Shown piece by piece: positions 7,433-15,767 of a stretch of DNA of 23,137 nt. Numbering within the stretch: the first letter of the stretch is position 1; each line of letters starts with the position of its first letter. The translations under genes were made by a program, and so were the position numbers. The notes below the pieces were generated by a model, which was not told the origin of the DNA, searched no databases, and saw nothing but the letters and a program-made list of their open reading frames with translations. Source of the DNA: UBA4742 sp037138595 (GTDB lineage: Bacteria > Actinomycetota > Acidimicrobiia > Acidimicrobiales > Acidimicrobilacustridaceae); contig JBAXIB010000030.1 of assembly GCA_037138595.1 (NCBI GenBank), positions 1 through 23,137 on the forward strand. The letters are read 5' to 3'.

Positions 7433-9435
7433 GATCGATCTCCGGTAAGTGCTTGGTCAGGTCGTCGCGCCAACAAATCGACCGGCACCGAACGGCCCGG
7501 TGTTGGAACGACTGCAGTGGGCTCCGGACCCTGGGCGACGAGGCCTTGTCCCGTACCTTGCGAACCACCAGCGGGCGGCGTCGCCGATGCAACAATGTGC
7601 TCGATGCCGTATCCGGTGCATGCTCCGCAGTCATAACACGGCGTCCACCGACAATCCTCTAAGCCAAGTTCTTCGAGCGAGTCTCGCCAATCTTGCCAAA
7701 GGAAGTCTTTGTGGAGGCCCGCCGAAAGATGGTCCCACGGCAATACCTCATCGACCGTGCGATGTCGATGCACATACCAGTCAATGGACAACCCGTGTCG
7801 GGCCATCGCGTCAACCCACAGGTCGTCGTTAAACATCTCAGACCATTCCTGGAACGTTCCACCGCTGCGCCACACGTCCTCGATGACTGCACCGATCCGA
7901 CGATCGCCTCGACTCACAATCCCTTCTACCAGCGTTGCCTTTGGGTCGTGCCACTTCATTTGCACGCCTTTGGCCTTGCGCGTTTCGTCTCGCAACAAGA
8001 AAATTTTACGCTGAAGTTCAGTCACCGTGTTTTGTCCAAACCATTGAAACGGCGTGAACGGTTTGGGAACGAATCCACCGACTGACACGGTGACCGACGC
8101 GTTCCGGTTGTGCCGACGTCCGATCTCAGCACATTTGCGAGCTAACTCCGCGATGCCAAGGGTGTCTTGATCGGTTTCAGTTGGCAAGCCGGTAAGGAAG
8201 TAGAGCTTCACTCGCCGCCAACCCTGCGAGTAAGCCGATTCGACTGCTTCGTACAAGTCATCTTCGCTAATCAATTTGTTGATGACTTGGCGAAGCCGCC
8301 AACTTCCTGCTTCAGGCGCAAACGTAAGGCCTGTTCGCCGCGCTCGCTGCAACTCTGCTGCGATTCCCACGGTGAATGCATCGACTCGCAAACTCGGCAA
8401 CGCCACCGAGACCTGATTCGATCGGGACGGATCGGTGACGGTGTCGCGAACCAGTTTTTCGATTCCACTGAAATCGGCAGTTGACAGCGACGTGAGCGAC
8501 ACCTCGTCATAGCCTGTGCGGCGAAAACCCTCGTCAATCATGGCCCGAACTTGCTCGGCCGGCCGTTCACGCACTGGCCGAGTGATCATCCCGGCTTGGC
8601 AAAACCGGCACCCTCGGGTGCAACCACGAAATACTTCAACGTTCAACCGATCATGGACGACCTCGGTTAATGGCACCAGTTGTTGTTTCGGATAGGGCCA
8701 ATCGCCGAGGTCGGCGACTGTGCGCTTTTCGACGCGCTCCGGCACATCGCCATAGCGGGGGGTGACGGCAACGAGCCGCTCGCCGTCGTAGTTCGCGTCG
8801 TACATAGACGGCACATACACACCCGGAACGCGTGACAACCGCCGAAGCACATGGGCACGCGAACCCTCGGTGCGTCCCGATGCCTTCCATTCGGCGACAA
8901 CTTCGGTGATTTCACCGACGACTTCTTCGCCATCACCCAACACCACGACGTCAAGAAAATCCGCCAGTGGCTCAGGGTTATAGGTGCAGTGACCGCCCGC
9001 AACAATGAGTGGATCCGATGGCCGGCGGTCAGCGGAGCGAACCGGTACACCAGCCAGATCGATGCAATTGAGCACGTTTGTGTACACAAGCTCAGCTGAG
9101 ATGTTGAATGCGAGCAGATCAAACGCTGGTGCAGGGCGGTGGGTATCGACTGAAAAGAGCGGCAAGCGATGGGTCCGCAGTAGCCCTTCGAGATCTACCC
9201 ATGGCGCATAGGTTCGTTCAGCCAGCGCGTCGGCCCGCTCATTGAGAATTTCATACAAAATCTGCAGACCCTGATTGGGCAAGCCGATTTCGTAGGTATC
9301 GGGATAAATGAGCAGCCAACTCACCAAATCATCAGTGTGATCGGGACGTTGGCATCCATCCTCACATCCGATATACCGCGCCGGCTTTTGGACCTTAGCC
9401 AACAGCGGTTCGAGTTGTGGCCAGATCGAGTTCAT
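7429..9435 (-). CDS. TIGR03960-type B12-binding-like radical SAM protein
   Basis: This is a 668-residue radical SAM enzyme. Residues 35-175 form a B12-binding-like Rossmann domain (LLIYPDTYEIGLPNQGLQIL, PLIVAGGHCTYNPEPLADF), but I find no DxHxxG cobalamin-ligand motif. The radical SAM core starts near 265 with the cluster motif CTRGCRFC (C272, C276, C279), followed by GYDEVSLTSLSTAD and FAPEAGSWRLRQVINK, typical of this family and related to MiaB/RimO-like enzymes. A second cluster near the C-terminus, C595-x4-C600-x2-C603-x2-C606, could hold an auxiliary Fe-S cluster or zinc. The last 50 residues are disordered. The reaction is unknown; proximity to rne, rplU and rpmA hints at RNA or ribosome modification (inference). 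The start ATG lies 52 nt after rodA with a weak AGGA upstream. Confidence 0.88.
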   Translation of the reverse strand: MNSIWPQLEPLLAKVQKPARYIGCEDGCQRPDHTDDLVSWLLIYPDTYEIGLPNQGLQILYEILNERADALAERTYAPWVDLEGLLRTHRLPLFSVDTHRPAPAFDLLAFNISAELVYTNVLNCIDLAGVPVRSADRRPSDPLIVAGGHCTYNPEPLADFLDVVVLGDGEEVVGEITEVVAEWKASGRTEGSRAHVLRRLSRVPGVYVPSMYDANYDGERLVAVTPRYGDVPERVEKRTVADLGDWPYPKQQLVPLTEVVHDRLNVEVFRGCTRGCRFCQAGMITRPVRERPAEQVRAMIDEGFRRTGYDEVSLTSLSTADFSGIEKLVRDTVTDPSRSNQVSVALPSLRVDAFTVGIAAELQRARRTGLTFAPEAGSWRLRQVINKLISEDDLYEAVESAYSQGWRRVKLYFLTGLPTETDQDTLGIAELARKCAEIGRRHNRNASVTVSVGGFVPKPFTPFQWFGQNTVTELQRKIFLLRDETRKAKGVQMKWHDPKATLVEGIVSRGDRRIGAVIEDVWRSGGTFQEWSEMFNDDLWVDAMARHGLSIDWYVHRHRTVDEVLPWDHLSAGLHKDFLWQDWRDSLEELGLEDCRWTPCYDCGACTGYGIEHIVASATPPAGGSQGTGQGLVAQGPEPTAVVPTPGRSVPVDLLARRPDQALTGDRS

Positions 9436-9487
9436 GCCTCATCGATCCTATCGGATGGCCTCGAGGGGCCGAAGTTGCCGCTCCGGA

Positions 9488-10669
9488 TCAGCGAAAGCGA
9501 TGCATATGGACGTTGAGCACCAGCCCAATCGCCACGAAACACGCCAACGTAGACGAACCGCCATAAGACATGAACGGCAACGGAATACCTGTCACGGGCA
9601 TGATTCCCATGGTCATTCCGACGCTTTCGAACACTTGGAACACAAACATCGCGAGCACGCCCATGCACACCAGCGTGCCGAGATGATCTCGGGCGAGTTG
9701 AGCAGCTCGCCATGTTCGCCAAATCACAATGACAAACAGCGCCAGCAATGTGGCGGCACCGGCGAACCCAAGTTCCTCGCCCACGACAGTGAAAATAAAG
9801 TCGGTTTGTTGTTCGGGCACGAAGCCAAGCTGGGTTTGCGGTCCGTTAAACAGTCCTTTTCCCCAAACTCCGCCATTCGCGATCGTCGTCTGACTTTGGC
9901 TGACGTTATAGGTCGCAGTTGCCGTCGCTCGCGACGTATCAAGAAAGGTGGTGAGCCGATCTTTTTGATAGGTCTGCAACACGTTTGACTGCAAAATCGC
10001 TCCCACTGCGAGCACCCCAACAAGTGCGAGCGCGATCAGATATCGACCGCGCACGCCAGCGGCCACAAATAGGACCACGGTGATGGCGATGAACACCAGC
10101 GCGGTTCCAAGGTCGGGTTGCAACATGATCAGCAACATCGGCACACCAGCCACCCCGAGTGCCATGAAGAGCCGCCGCAGATCGATGTCTCCTTTCCATG
10201 CGGCAAATAATGACGCGAGCGCCAAGATCAAAACGATTTTGGCAATCTCCGACGGCTGAAGTTGGAGGCCAGCAAATTCGAACCGAGATTGGGCACCTTT
10301 GGTTGACGATCCCAATGGCGTCAAAACCAATGCCAACATCACACACATCCCGACCGAAATCGGCACGATCCAATCGCGATACTTCCGATAATCGATTGAG
10401 GCCACCACGGCCATGATGCCGAGTCCGACAACAACAAAGCCGCCTTGCTTCACTAAGTACGAAGTGTTCCGCGGCCCGTCGGCGCCCAAGCGACCAATGC
10501 CGACTCCGTTGCGCGTCGCGCTAAAAACCATGAGAGCGCCGAGAAGCGCTATCGCGACGGAGCTGATCAGCAAGATTGGGTCAACATGGCGCCATGGAGC
10601 CGACAGGTCATGACGGCTCCGGTCTTGACCACTACCGGCCCCTAGCCGAGATGTCGCAGTCAACGCCAC
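9488..10669 (-). CDS. rodA: RodA-type SEDS peptidoglycan glycosyltransferase
   Basis: This 393-residue polytopic membrane protein has about ten hydrophobic segments. SEDS proteins polymerise lipid II into glycan strands; RodA does this for side-wall elongation together with PBP2. The conserved acidic residue of the active site is visible as D290 in VPEQQTDFIF. The family signature near the C-terminus is GIPLPFMSYGGSS (361-373). The GTG start shares one base with the TAG stop of mrdA (TAGTG), so the two partners are translationally coupled. I call RodA rather than FtsW because of the adjacent mrdA and mreBCD. It ends in a short basic tail, HMHRFR. Confidence 0.95.
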   Translation of the reverse strand: MALTATSRLGAGSGQDRSRHDLSAPWRHVDPILLISSVAIALLGALMVFSATRNGVGIGRLGADGPRNTSYLVKQGGFVVVGLGIMAVVASIDYRKYRDWIVPISVGMCVMLALVLTPLGSSTKGAQSRFEFAGLQLQPSEIAKIVLILALASLFAAWKGDIDLRRLFMALGVAGVPMLLIMLQPDLGTALVFIAITVVLFVAAGVRGRYLIALALVGVLAVGAILQSNVLQTYQKDRLTTFLDTSRATATATYNVSQSQTTIANGGVWGKGLFNGPQTQLGFVPEQQTDFIFTVVGEELGFAGAATLLALFVIVIWRTWRAAQLARDHLGTLVCMGVLAMFVFQVFESVGMTMGIMPVTGIPLPFMSYGGSSTLACFVAIGLVLNVHMHRFR

Positions 10670-12660
10670 TAGTTCGCTCCCCCGCTGGTAACCGGCACAA
10701 CCGCTCCCCCAGTTTGCCCCGAGATGGTCTCAAAGACGTGCCGCACAACCGGCGCAGCCGCGTCGGCACCAAAACCTGCTTCTTCCAGCACTGCTGTGGT
10801 CACGTAGTTCGGAGTGACCCCCGGAGCGATCGGCCCGAACGCGGCGAATAACGACGTGTCGGCTTTACCATTCACCTGCGCGGTTCCCGTCTTGCCCGCT
10901 AACGAAAATGCTGCGAAGTCGAATCCGTGAAATGCCACTGCTGCGGTTCCGGTTCGGGGGACCCCAAGCAGGCCTTGCAAGATCGGGTCTCGCACATTTG
11001 CCGGCAGGTCGATGTGGCCCTTGACCACTGGCTCAACCGTTCGGATCACGTCATTGGGATTCGTGGGATCGCCGCCGGCACGAACCACCTTGGTCACGAT
11101 GTTCGGCTGATAAACCGTTCCGCCATTGGCGAAGGTCGCGTACACATTGGCAAGTTGCAAGGGGGTCACGAGCACATAACCCTGGCCAATGGCGGTATCG
11201 ACGTTGTTGCCTTCGCCAAACGGATCAGCCTTGGGAAATTTCGCTTTCAACGACTCGGAATCTGGGATGAACCCATCTTGTTCGAATGGCAAAGGGATTC
11301 CGCTCGACACCCCGAGACCATAGGCACGAGCCGTGTCTTGGATGCCAGTGCGCGGGCCTTCGGTCCAAAACCGGTCGCCGAGCCAGTAATAGAACACGTC
11401 GCTCGACACGGTGAGTGATTTCGCCATCGCAGTGGTCCCGTTCACCGCGCCTCCCGCGTTGCGCTTGGAACAACCAGCAGCCGTGCTTCCCACCTTGCAG
11501 CCCATCACGCGATAGACCCCGCCGTCGCGATAGCTCGTGTTGCCGTTAATCAATCCATTGGAAAGCGCAGCAGTAGCAGTTACGAGTTTAAACGTTGATC
11601 CGGGAGCGTATTGGCCTTGCATGGCACGATTCGAAAACGGATCTCGGGTTGGATCATCGCCCTTGAGTTCGGCGTAACGATCGCTCGAAATCCCATTGAC
11701 AAACTCCGCTGGGTCATACGTTGGAAACGAAGCCATAGCAACGACGTTGCCGTTGGAAGGGTCAAGCGTCACCGCGGAACCAGCAGGCGCATTGGTGCCG
11801 AACGCATTGCCAGTTTCGTGGCCACCGCGAAGCGAATTCATCTGCTGATCCAACGCGTCTTCAGCCGATTTTTGCACGTCGACATTGATGGTGAGATACA
11901 CATCGCTCCCCGGCTGAGGTGCCTGCTCGCTCACCACCCGAATTGGGTTCTGCTTCGCGTTCACCTCGATGGTCTGGAGACCCGGGACACCGCGCAAATC
12001 ATCTTCGAACTGTTTCTCGATACCACTCTTACCAATGCTGCTATCGGGCTGGTAAGGCTTTTCGGTCGGCTTGGGGTTTGCCTTCGTTCCTTGTTTGGCT
12101 AAAAGTTCATCGGGCGATACGCGGCCGACATAACCCAACACGTGAGCCAAATTCGCAAGGTTTGGATGGTACTGACGAACCGATTGTCGCTGGACTGCAA
12201 CCGTTGGGAAATCATCTGACCGTTCCGAAAAATACAAATACAAGTCCTGCGGAATATCGATAGCGATCGGAATCGGCTGCAACTGTGGGTACTGAGGGTC
12301 TGCAAGGCGCTTATCGATCGCGCTGACCTTGGTCGGAATTCCGAATTCGGTCAGCTTCGTCGCCACCCGCAACTTGAGATCGTTACGGACGTCTTCGGGT
12401 TGTTTCTTGAGCGCATAAGGATCGATCGTCACGACAAGGGACATCTTGTTGTCCACGATCACCCGCCCATTGACATCAAGAATTCGTCCGCGCGGTGCTT
12501 CCTCAGCGACGGTCCGCACACGGTTCGCCGATGCTTCGACCTGATACTTGTCCGCCACCATGACCTGTAAATACCAAAGGCGCGCGAACAGCGCACCAAA
12601 CAGTGAAAGGCAGATCACCGCCAGGATGCTCAGACGTAATCGTGGTGAGTCGGTATCCAT
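10669..12660 (-). CDS. mrdA: Penicillin-binding protein 2 (elongasome transpeptidase)
   Basis: This 663-residue class B PBP cross-links peptidoglycan in the elongasome. A signal-anchor helix lies at about residues 8-34. The N-terminal pedestal domain contains RGRILDVNGRVIVDN. The transpeptidase domain has all three motifs: S355-T-F-K358 (APGSTFKLVT), S419-S-D421 and K590-T-G592 (AGKTGTAQV). An insert of about 20 residues near 384-404 carries two cysteines (MGCKVG, AGCSKR). The TAG stop overlaps the rodA GTG. The ATG at 12660 is 30 nt after mreD and has no recognisable Shine-Dalgarno; a 13-bp perfect dyad occupies that position, and a six-codon mini-ORF ends in TGATG over the start. Confidence 0.96.
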   Translation of the reverse strand: MDTDSPRLRLSILAVICLSLFGALFARLWYLQVMVADKYQVEASANRVRTVAEEAPRGRILDVNGRVIVDNKMSLVVTIDPYALKKQPEDVRNDLKLRVATKLTEFGIPTKVSAIDKRLADPQYPQLQPIPIAIDIPQDLYLYFSERSDDFPTVAVQRQSVRQYHPNLANLAHVLGYVGRVSPDELLAKQGTKANPKPTEKPYQPDSSIGKSGIEKQFEDDLRGVPGLQTIEVNAKQNPIRVVSEQAPQPGSDVYLTINVDVQKSAEDALDQQMNSLRGGHETGNAFGTNAPAGSAVTLDPSNGNVVAMASFPTYDPAEFVNGISSDRYAELKGDDPTRDPFSNRAMQGQYAPGSTFKLVTATAALSNGLINGNTSYRDGGVYRVMGCKVGSTAAGCSKRNAGGAVNGTTAMAKSLTVSSDVFYYWLGDRFWTEGPRTGIQDTARAYGLGVSSGIPLPFEQDGFIPDSESLKAKFPKADPFGEGNNVDTAIGQGYVLVTPLQLANVYATFANGGTVYQPNIVTKVVRAGGDPTNPNDVIRTVEPVVKGHIDLPANVRDPILQGLLGVPRTGTAAVAFHGFDFAAFSLAGKTGTAQVNGKADTSLFAAFGPIAPGVTPNYVTTAVLEEAGFGADAAAPVVRHVFETISGQTGGAVVPVTSGGAN

Positions 12661-12662
12661 CA

Positions 12663-12675
12663 GAACTGACAGTTC
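12663..12675 (-). repeat. 13-bp perfect palindrome just before mrdA
   Basis: GAACTGACAGTTC on the plus strand is a 6-bp inverted repeat with a 1-nt centre, placed 3-15 nt upstream of the mrdA ATG where the ribosome-binding site would be. The one-base loop makes a stable RNA hairpin unlikely, so a DNA-binding site or chance are both possible. Confidence 0.5.
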
Positions 12676-12690
12676 ATCATGCCGAGTCGA

Positions 12691-13197
12691 TCAACGGACC
12701 GCGGCCCGTATGTTTTCTGGATGATCGAAGGCCCATCGCATCATCCGATTGGCGAGCGGTATGAGCAGCGCGTTGATAACGGCGACAAAAACGACAACAA
12801 CAACGAGATGGCCATTAATCAAGCCCGTCCGGCCTACCACCAGCGACAACACCACGTAGAGGCAAATCCCGAACGCGCTGCCAGCCGCAGCAAATATGAC
12901 CGGCTGAAACCGAGAGATCCGCACCGCAGAGCCTTGAGCCATTCCGATGAGATAACCAGTTATGCAATAGACAAGCGCGCCGAGGCCAAGGGGTGTTTGT
13001 ACCATCAAGTCGAGGGCGAGGCCGGCGAAGAATCCGACGACCGCTCCGTCGTCGCGGCCAGCCACTATGCCCGCCGAAATGGTGATCAATAATAAAAAGT
13101 CGGCTGCAACTCCGTCGAGCCGCAGTTCAGATGCCAATGCTCGTTCCAGCACCATCGCAGTAAGCACCACGAAACCGATGCGGGCATAGGTTTTCAC
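12691..13197 (-). CDS. mreD: Rod shape-determining protein MreD
   Basis: This 168-residue, very hydrophobic protein has about five membrane segments and a short basic C-terminus (NIRAAVR). MreD sits in the inner membrane with MreC and helps couple the MreB filament to RodA/PBP2. Sequence conservation in this family is low, so the call leans on size, topology, the GxVxGxxxGLxLDL-like stretch (GAVVGFFAGLALDLM) and position between mreC and mrdA. The GTG start overlaps the mreC stop as GTGA (13197/13194), indicating translational coupling. Confidence 0.9.
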   Translation of the reverse strand: MKTYARIGFVVLTAMVLERALASELRLDGVAADFLLLITISAGIVAGRDDGAVVGFFAGLALDLMVQTPLGLGALVYCITGYLIGMAQGSAVRISRFQPVIFAAAGSAFGICLYVVLSLVVGRTGLINGHLVVVVVFVAVINALLIPLANRMMRWAFDHPENIRAAVR

Positions 13198-14021
13198 GGC
13201 GCGCCTGTCCAGAGAACGACGCTTACATAGGTCAAGTTGTGCAGGTCAGCGAGCAGATCAATCGTTACGCGTTTTTGCAGGACGCCATTGTCGGTTGAAA
13301 CTGATGCAATCGTGCCAATGGAAATATCAGGCGGGAACAATCCCCCCGGAACCTCAGTCGTTACCAGAATCTGACCAGGCCTAACGTCAGCAGTTGTTTC
13401 TAGAGTCCCGGTCAGTTGGTGATCGGAGCCTTGTCCGCGGGCGATGCCCCGGTCGGGACGGCCGACGACGGCAAATGCCACCTGAAACGAGTTATCAGTA
13501 ATCAGCTTGACTACCGAGCGATCCCCACTCACTCGAACCACAGTTCCGACAAGCCCGTTGCCAGAGCGAACTGGCATGCCCTTGTGGATTCCAGCGTTTT
13601 CACCTTTGTCGATTTCGATAGTGTCATCGAAATTCGCGACGGATCCGGAAACAACTCGCGCCGTCGCGGTCGGTTGATCACCAACCGGCGGTAAACCCAA
13701 AATGGCCAACAACTGCTGGTTGGTTTCTTTGGCGACGTCCCCGGACGTAACTCGTCCGCTGAGCTCGTCGTTTTTAGCCTGGAGTTCGTCGTTTTGGCGC
13801 TTCAAGTCGTCAAACTCAAATGCGCCATGCCAGAAGTTGCCGATTGGGCGAAACAACGACGAGCCGGCATCGCCGACTGGAGCGAATACCGAAAGCGCCG
13901 CTTGACGTGCCGAGTCGATTGGACCAAAGCCGCGGAAGTCAAGGGTAACCAAAGTGAGTGATGTGAGCACGAGCAACACCAGCGTGAACCGTGATCGGCC
14001 TATTCGCTTGGACAGGGCCAA
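13194..14021 (-). CDS. mreC: Rod shape-determining protein MreC
   Basis: The start is placed at TTG 14021, 13 nt after the mreB stop, with GAGAG upstream; the frame is open further but would run back inside mreB. The protein has 275 residues: basic N-terminus (ALSKRIGRSRF), one membrane helix at about 11-28, a coiled-coil heptad region at about 70-100 (FDDLKRQNDELQAKNDELSG) and a C-terminal beta-barrel domain (VVSGSVANFDDTIEIDKGEN, GLVGTVVRVS). This is the usual MreC plan: a periplasmic-side scaffold that links MreB, MreD and PBP2. Its stop overlaps mreD. Confidence 0.93.
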   Translation of the reverse strand: MALSKRIGRSRFTLVLLVLTSLTLVTLDFRGFGPIDSARQAALSVFAPVGDAGSSLFRPIGNFWHGAFEFDDLKRQNDELQAKNDELSGRVTSGDVAKETNQQLLAILGLPPVGDQPTATARVVSGSVANFDDTIEIDKGENAGIHKGMPVRSGNGLVGTVVRVSGDRSVVKLITDNSFQVAFAVVGRPDRGIARGQGSDHQLTGTLETTADVRPGQILVTTEVPGGLFPPDISIGTIASVSTDNGVLQKRVTIDLLADLHNLTYVSVVLWTGAP

Positions 14022-14034
14022 GGTGAACTCTCGC

Positions 14035-15084
14035 TTAGTTGGTGTTTGACGAGAAGAGCACGCCCTTAAGGGCTTCGAACTCTTCAAGCGACTGACCCGA
14101 ACCAATTGCGACGCAATACAGAGGATTTGGCGCAATCACGATTGGCATGCCGGTTTCGTGCTCAAGCCGAGCCGCAAGGCCATTCAACAATGCGCCACCA
14201 CCGGCAAGGACAATCCCCTGCTCCATGATGTCGGCTGCAAGTTCGGGCGGGGTCTTATCGAGGGTCACTTTGACCGCGTCAACGATGGCAGAAACTGGCT
14301 CGGCGAGCGCTTCACGAATCTCATCGGTCGAAGTCACGATGGTCTTGGGGAGACCAGTGACCAAATCTCGTCCACGAATTTCGGCGTGCAATTCCTCTTC
14401 GAGCGGCCAAGCAGAACCGAGCGCCATTTTGACTTCCTCAGCGGTTCGTTCGCCAAGCGCCAGGCTGTATTCCTTTTTAATGAATTGAATGATCGAATCG
14501 TCGAGTTCATCGCCACCAACTCGAATCGACTGACTCGTCACGACGCCGCCGAGTGAGATCACCGCGACTTCGGTAGTGCCCCCTCCGATGTCGACAATCA
14601 TGTTGCCCGTCGGTTCCTGCACTGGCATGCCAGCACCAATCGCGGCAGCCATTGGTTCTTCGATGATGTATGCCGGCTTGCGGGCTCCAGCGAATTCAGC
14701 CGCCTCTTGCACGGCGCGTTGTTCGACTGGGGTAATCCCCGATGGCACGCAAATCACCATGCGAGGTTTTGCCCACTTACGTTGATGCACTTTTTGGATG
14801 AAGTAACGAAGCATCTTTTCGCAGATGTCAAAGTCGGCAATGACGCCGTCTTTGAGCGGCCGAATCGCCTTGATATGCGCAGGTGTTCGTCCGATCATCC
14901 GCTTTGCTTCATGGCCAACCGCTACAGGTCGGCCGTCATTGACATTGACCGCGACGACCGACGGCTCGTTCAGCACGATCCCTTCGCCACGAAGATAAAT
15001 AAGGGTGTTGGCGGTGCCGAGGTCGACGGCCATATCTCGGCCCATGATCGAGGAAAGCGAGGATGAGAACACCTGGTCGGCCAT
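14035..15084 (-). CDS. mreB: Actin-like rod shape protein MreB
   Basis: This 349-residue bacterial actin forms membrane-bound filaments that guide lateral wall synthesis. The phosphate 1 loop MAVDLGTANTLIYLRGEGIV, the phosphate 2 loop IVDIGGGTTEVAVISLGG and the adenosine motif GIVLAGGGALLNGLAARL are all intact. I chose the ATG at 15084 because GGGGG lies about 9 nt upstream. The frame is also open to a TTG at 15117, and an internal ATG at 15045 is possible. It is the first gene of the mreBCD-mrdA-rodA run and is divergent from ndk. An mreB in an actinobacterium that is not a spore-former points to the rod-shaped, deeper-branching classes. Confidence 0.97.
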   Translation of the reverse strand: MADQVFSSSLSSIMGRDMAVDLGTANTLIYLRGEGIVLNEPSVVAVNVNDGRPVAVGHEAKRMIGRTPAHIKAIRPLKDGVIADFDICEKMLRYFIQKVHQRKWAKPRMVICVPSGITPVEQRAVQEAAEFAGARKPAYIIEEPMAAAIGAGMPVQEPTGNMIVDIGGGTTEVAVISLGGVVTSQSIRVGGDELDDSIIQFIKKEYSLALGERTAEEVKMALGSAWPLEEELHAEIRGRDLVTGLPKTIVTSTDEIREALAEPVSAIVDAVKVTLDKTPPELAADIMEQGIVLAGGGALLNGLAARLEHETGMPIVIAPNPLYCVAIGSGQSLEEFEALKGVLFSSNTN

Positions 15085-15359
15085 TCGTTGAGGCCCCCGA
15101 ATCGGAGCTAACGCCAAGTAACTTCGTACCTGAGATTAGGCCACGTCGCCCCCCATTGCAGGGCTACGTCGTGAGGCGGGGAATCCCCACTGCGGCGAGA
15201 GCAGACTAGCGCTTCGTAACGAAACTGCAACATCCAATGTGGTGGAGGATGGCGATCATATGACGAGCCAAATCTTCATGCGGTACCGAGATGCCCGTAG
15301 CCAAGACCGGTCGACCTCAGTTTTCCTCGGCAACTCGAAGTCATCTAGCGTGCCGTCTC
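15085..15359. other. Divergent intergenic region, mreB / ndk
   Basis: This 275-bp region has no supported gene and should carry the mreB and ndk promoters. Visible elements are a short GGGG-AAT-CCCC inverted repeat (15178-15188), a TTCG-TAA-CGAA dyad (15213-15223), two copies of CTTCGTA exactly 90 bp apart (15122 and 15212), and a TAGCGT box near the ndk start. A GGAGG (15244-15248) precedes a 41-codon ORF that overlaps ndk out of frame. I cannot assign a clear -35/-10 pair to mreB. Confidence 0.4.
15346..15351 (+). promoter_or_regulatory. Candidate -10 box of a leaderless ndk transcript
   Basis: TAGCGT lies 8 nt before the ndk ATG, which lacks a Shine-Dalgarno. The spacing would put the transcription start at or next to the ATG. 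No good -35 is visible. Confidence 0.3.
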
Positions 15360-15767
15360 ATGGATCGCACCCTTGTTATTTGTAAACCCGATGCTGTCGA
15401 ACGTGGCCTGGTCGGGGAAATCGTCGGACGCTTCGAGCGCAAAGGCCTTCGCCTAGTCGCAGCCGAACTCCGAATCATCGATGCCGCCACTGCTGGTCGG
15501 CACTATGCCGAACACGAAGGCAAATCGTTTTACGACGAACTCGTCAGCTTTATCGGCCGGTCGCCCGCATTGGTGTTCGTGCTCGAAGGACCTGAGGACA
15601 CCTGGAAAGCGGTTCGCTCGATGATGGGTACAACCAATCCGCTAGATGCGGCTCCGGGAACCATCCGCGGCGACCTCGGGACGCTGTTCACCGAGAACTT
15701 GGTGCATGGCTCGGACTCGCTCGAATCAGCTGAGCGAGAAATCGCCATCTTCTTCCCCACCCTGTAA
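15360..15767 (+). CDS. ndk: Nucleoside diphosphate kinase
   Basis: This 135-residue enzyme transfers the gamma phosphate of NTPs to NDPs through a phospho-histidine. The catalytic His is H116 in NLVHGSDS. Nucleotide-site residues are present in MDRTLVICKPDAVERGLVGE, GRHYAEHEGKSFY and MMGTTNPLDAAPGTIRGDLG. The start ATG at 15360 gives the family's usual N-terminus; an in-frame ATG at 15291 would add 23 unrelated residues. No Shine-Dalgarno is seen, but a TAGCGT box 8 nt upstream fits a leaderless message. It is the only plus-strand gene inside the long minus-strand block and its last 42 bp overlap the 3' end of folC, tail to tail. Confidence 0.97.
   Translation: MDRTLVICKPDAVERGLVGEIVGRFERKGLRLVAAELRIIDAATAGRHYAEHEGKSFYDELVSFIGRSPALVFVLEGPEDTWKAVRSMMGTTNPLDAAPGTIRGDLGTLFTENLVHGSDSLESAEREIAIFFPTL

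Noticed and set aside
9441..9478. GGCC...GGCC inverted repeats in the rodA / radical-SAM gap
   Set aside because: Stems are only 4 bp and no T-run follows; the gap is short and both genes are probably co-transcribed.
15260..15385. A 41-codon plus-strand ORF with GGAGG 11 nt upstream, overlapping the ndk start out of frame
   Set aside because: Composition is uninformative (Ser/Arg-rich), spacing of the GGAGG is long, and it conflicts with a likely leaderless ndk. It could only matter as an upstream ORF if the ndk transcript starts before 15244.
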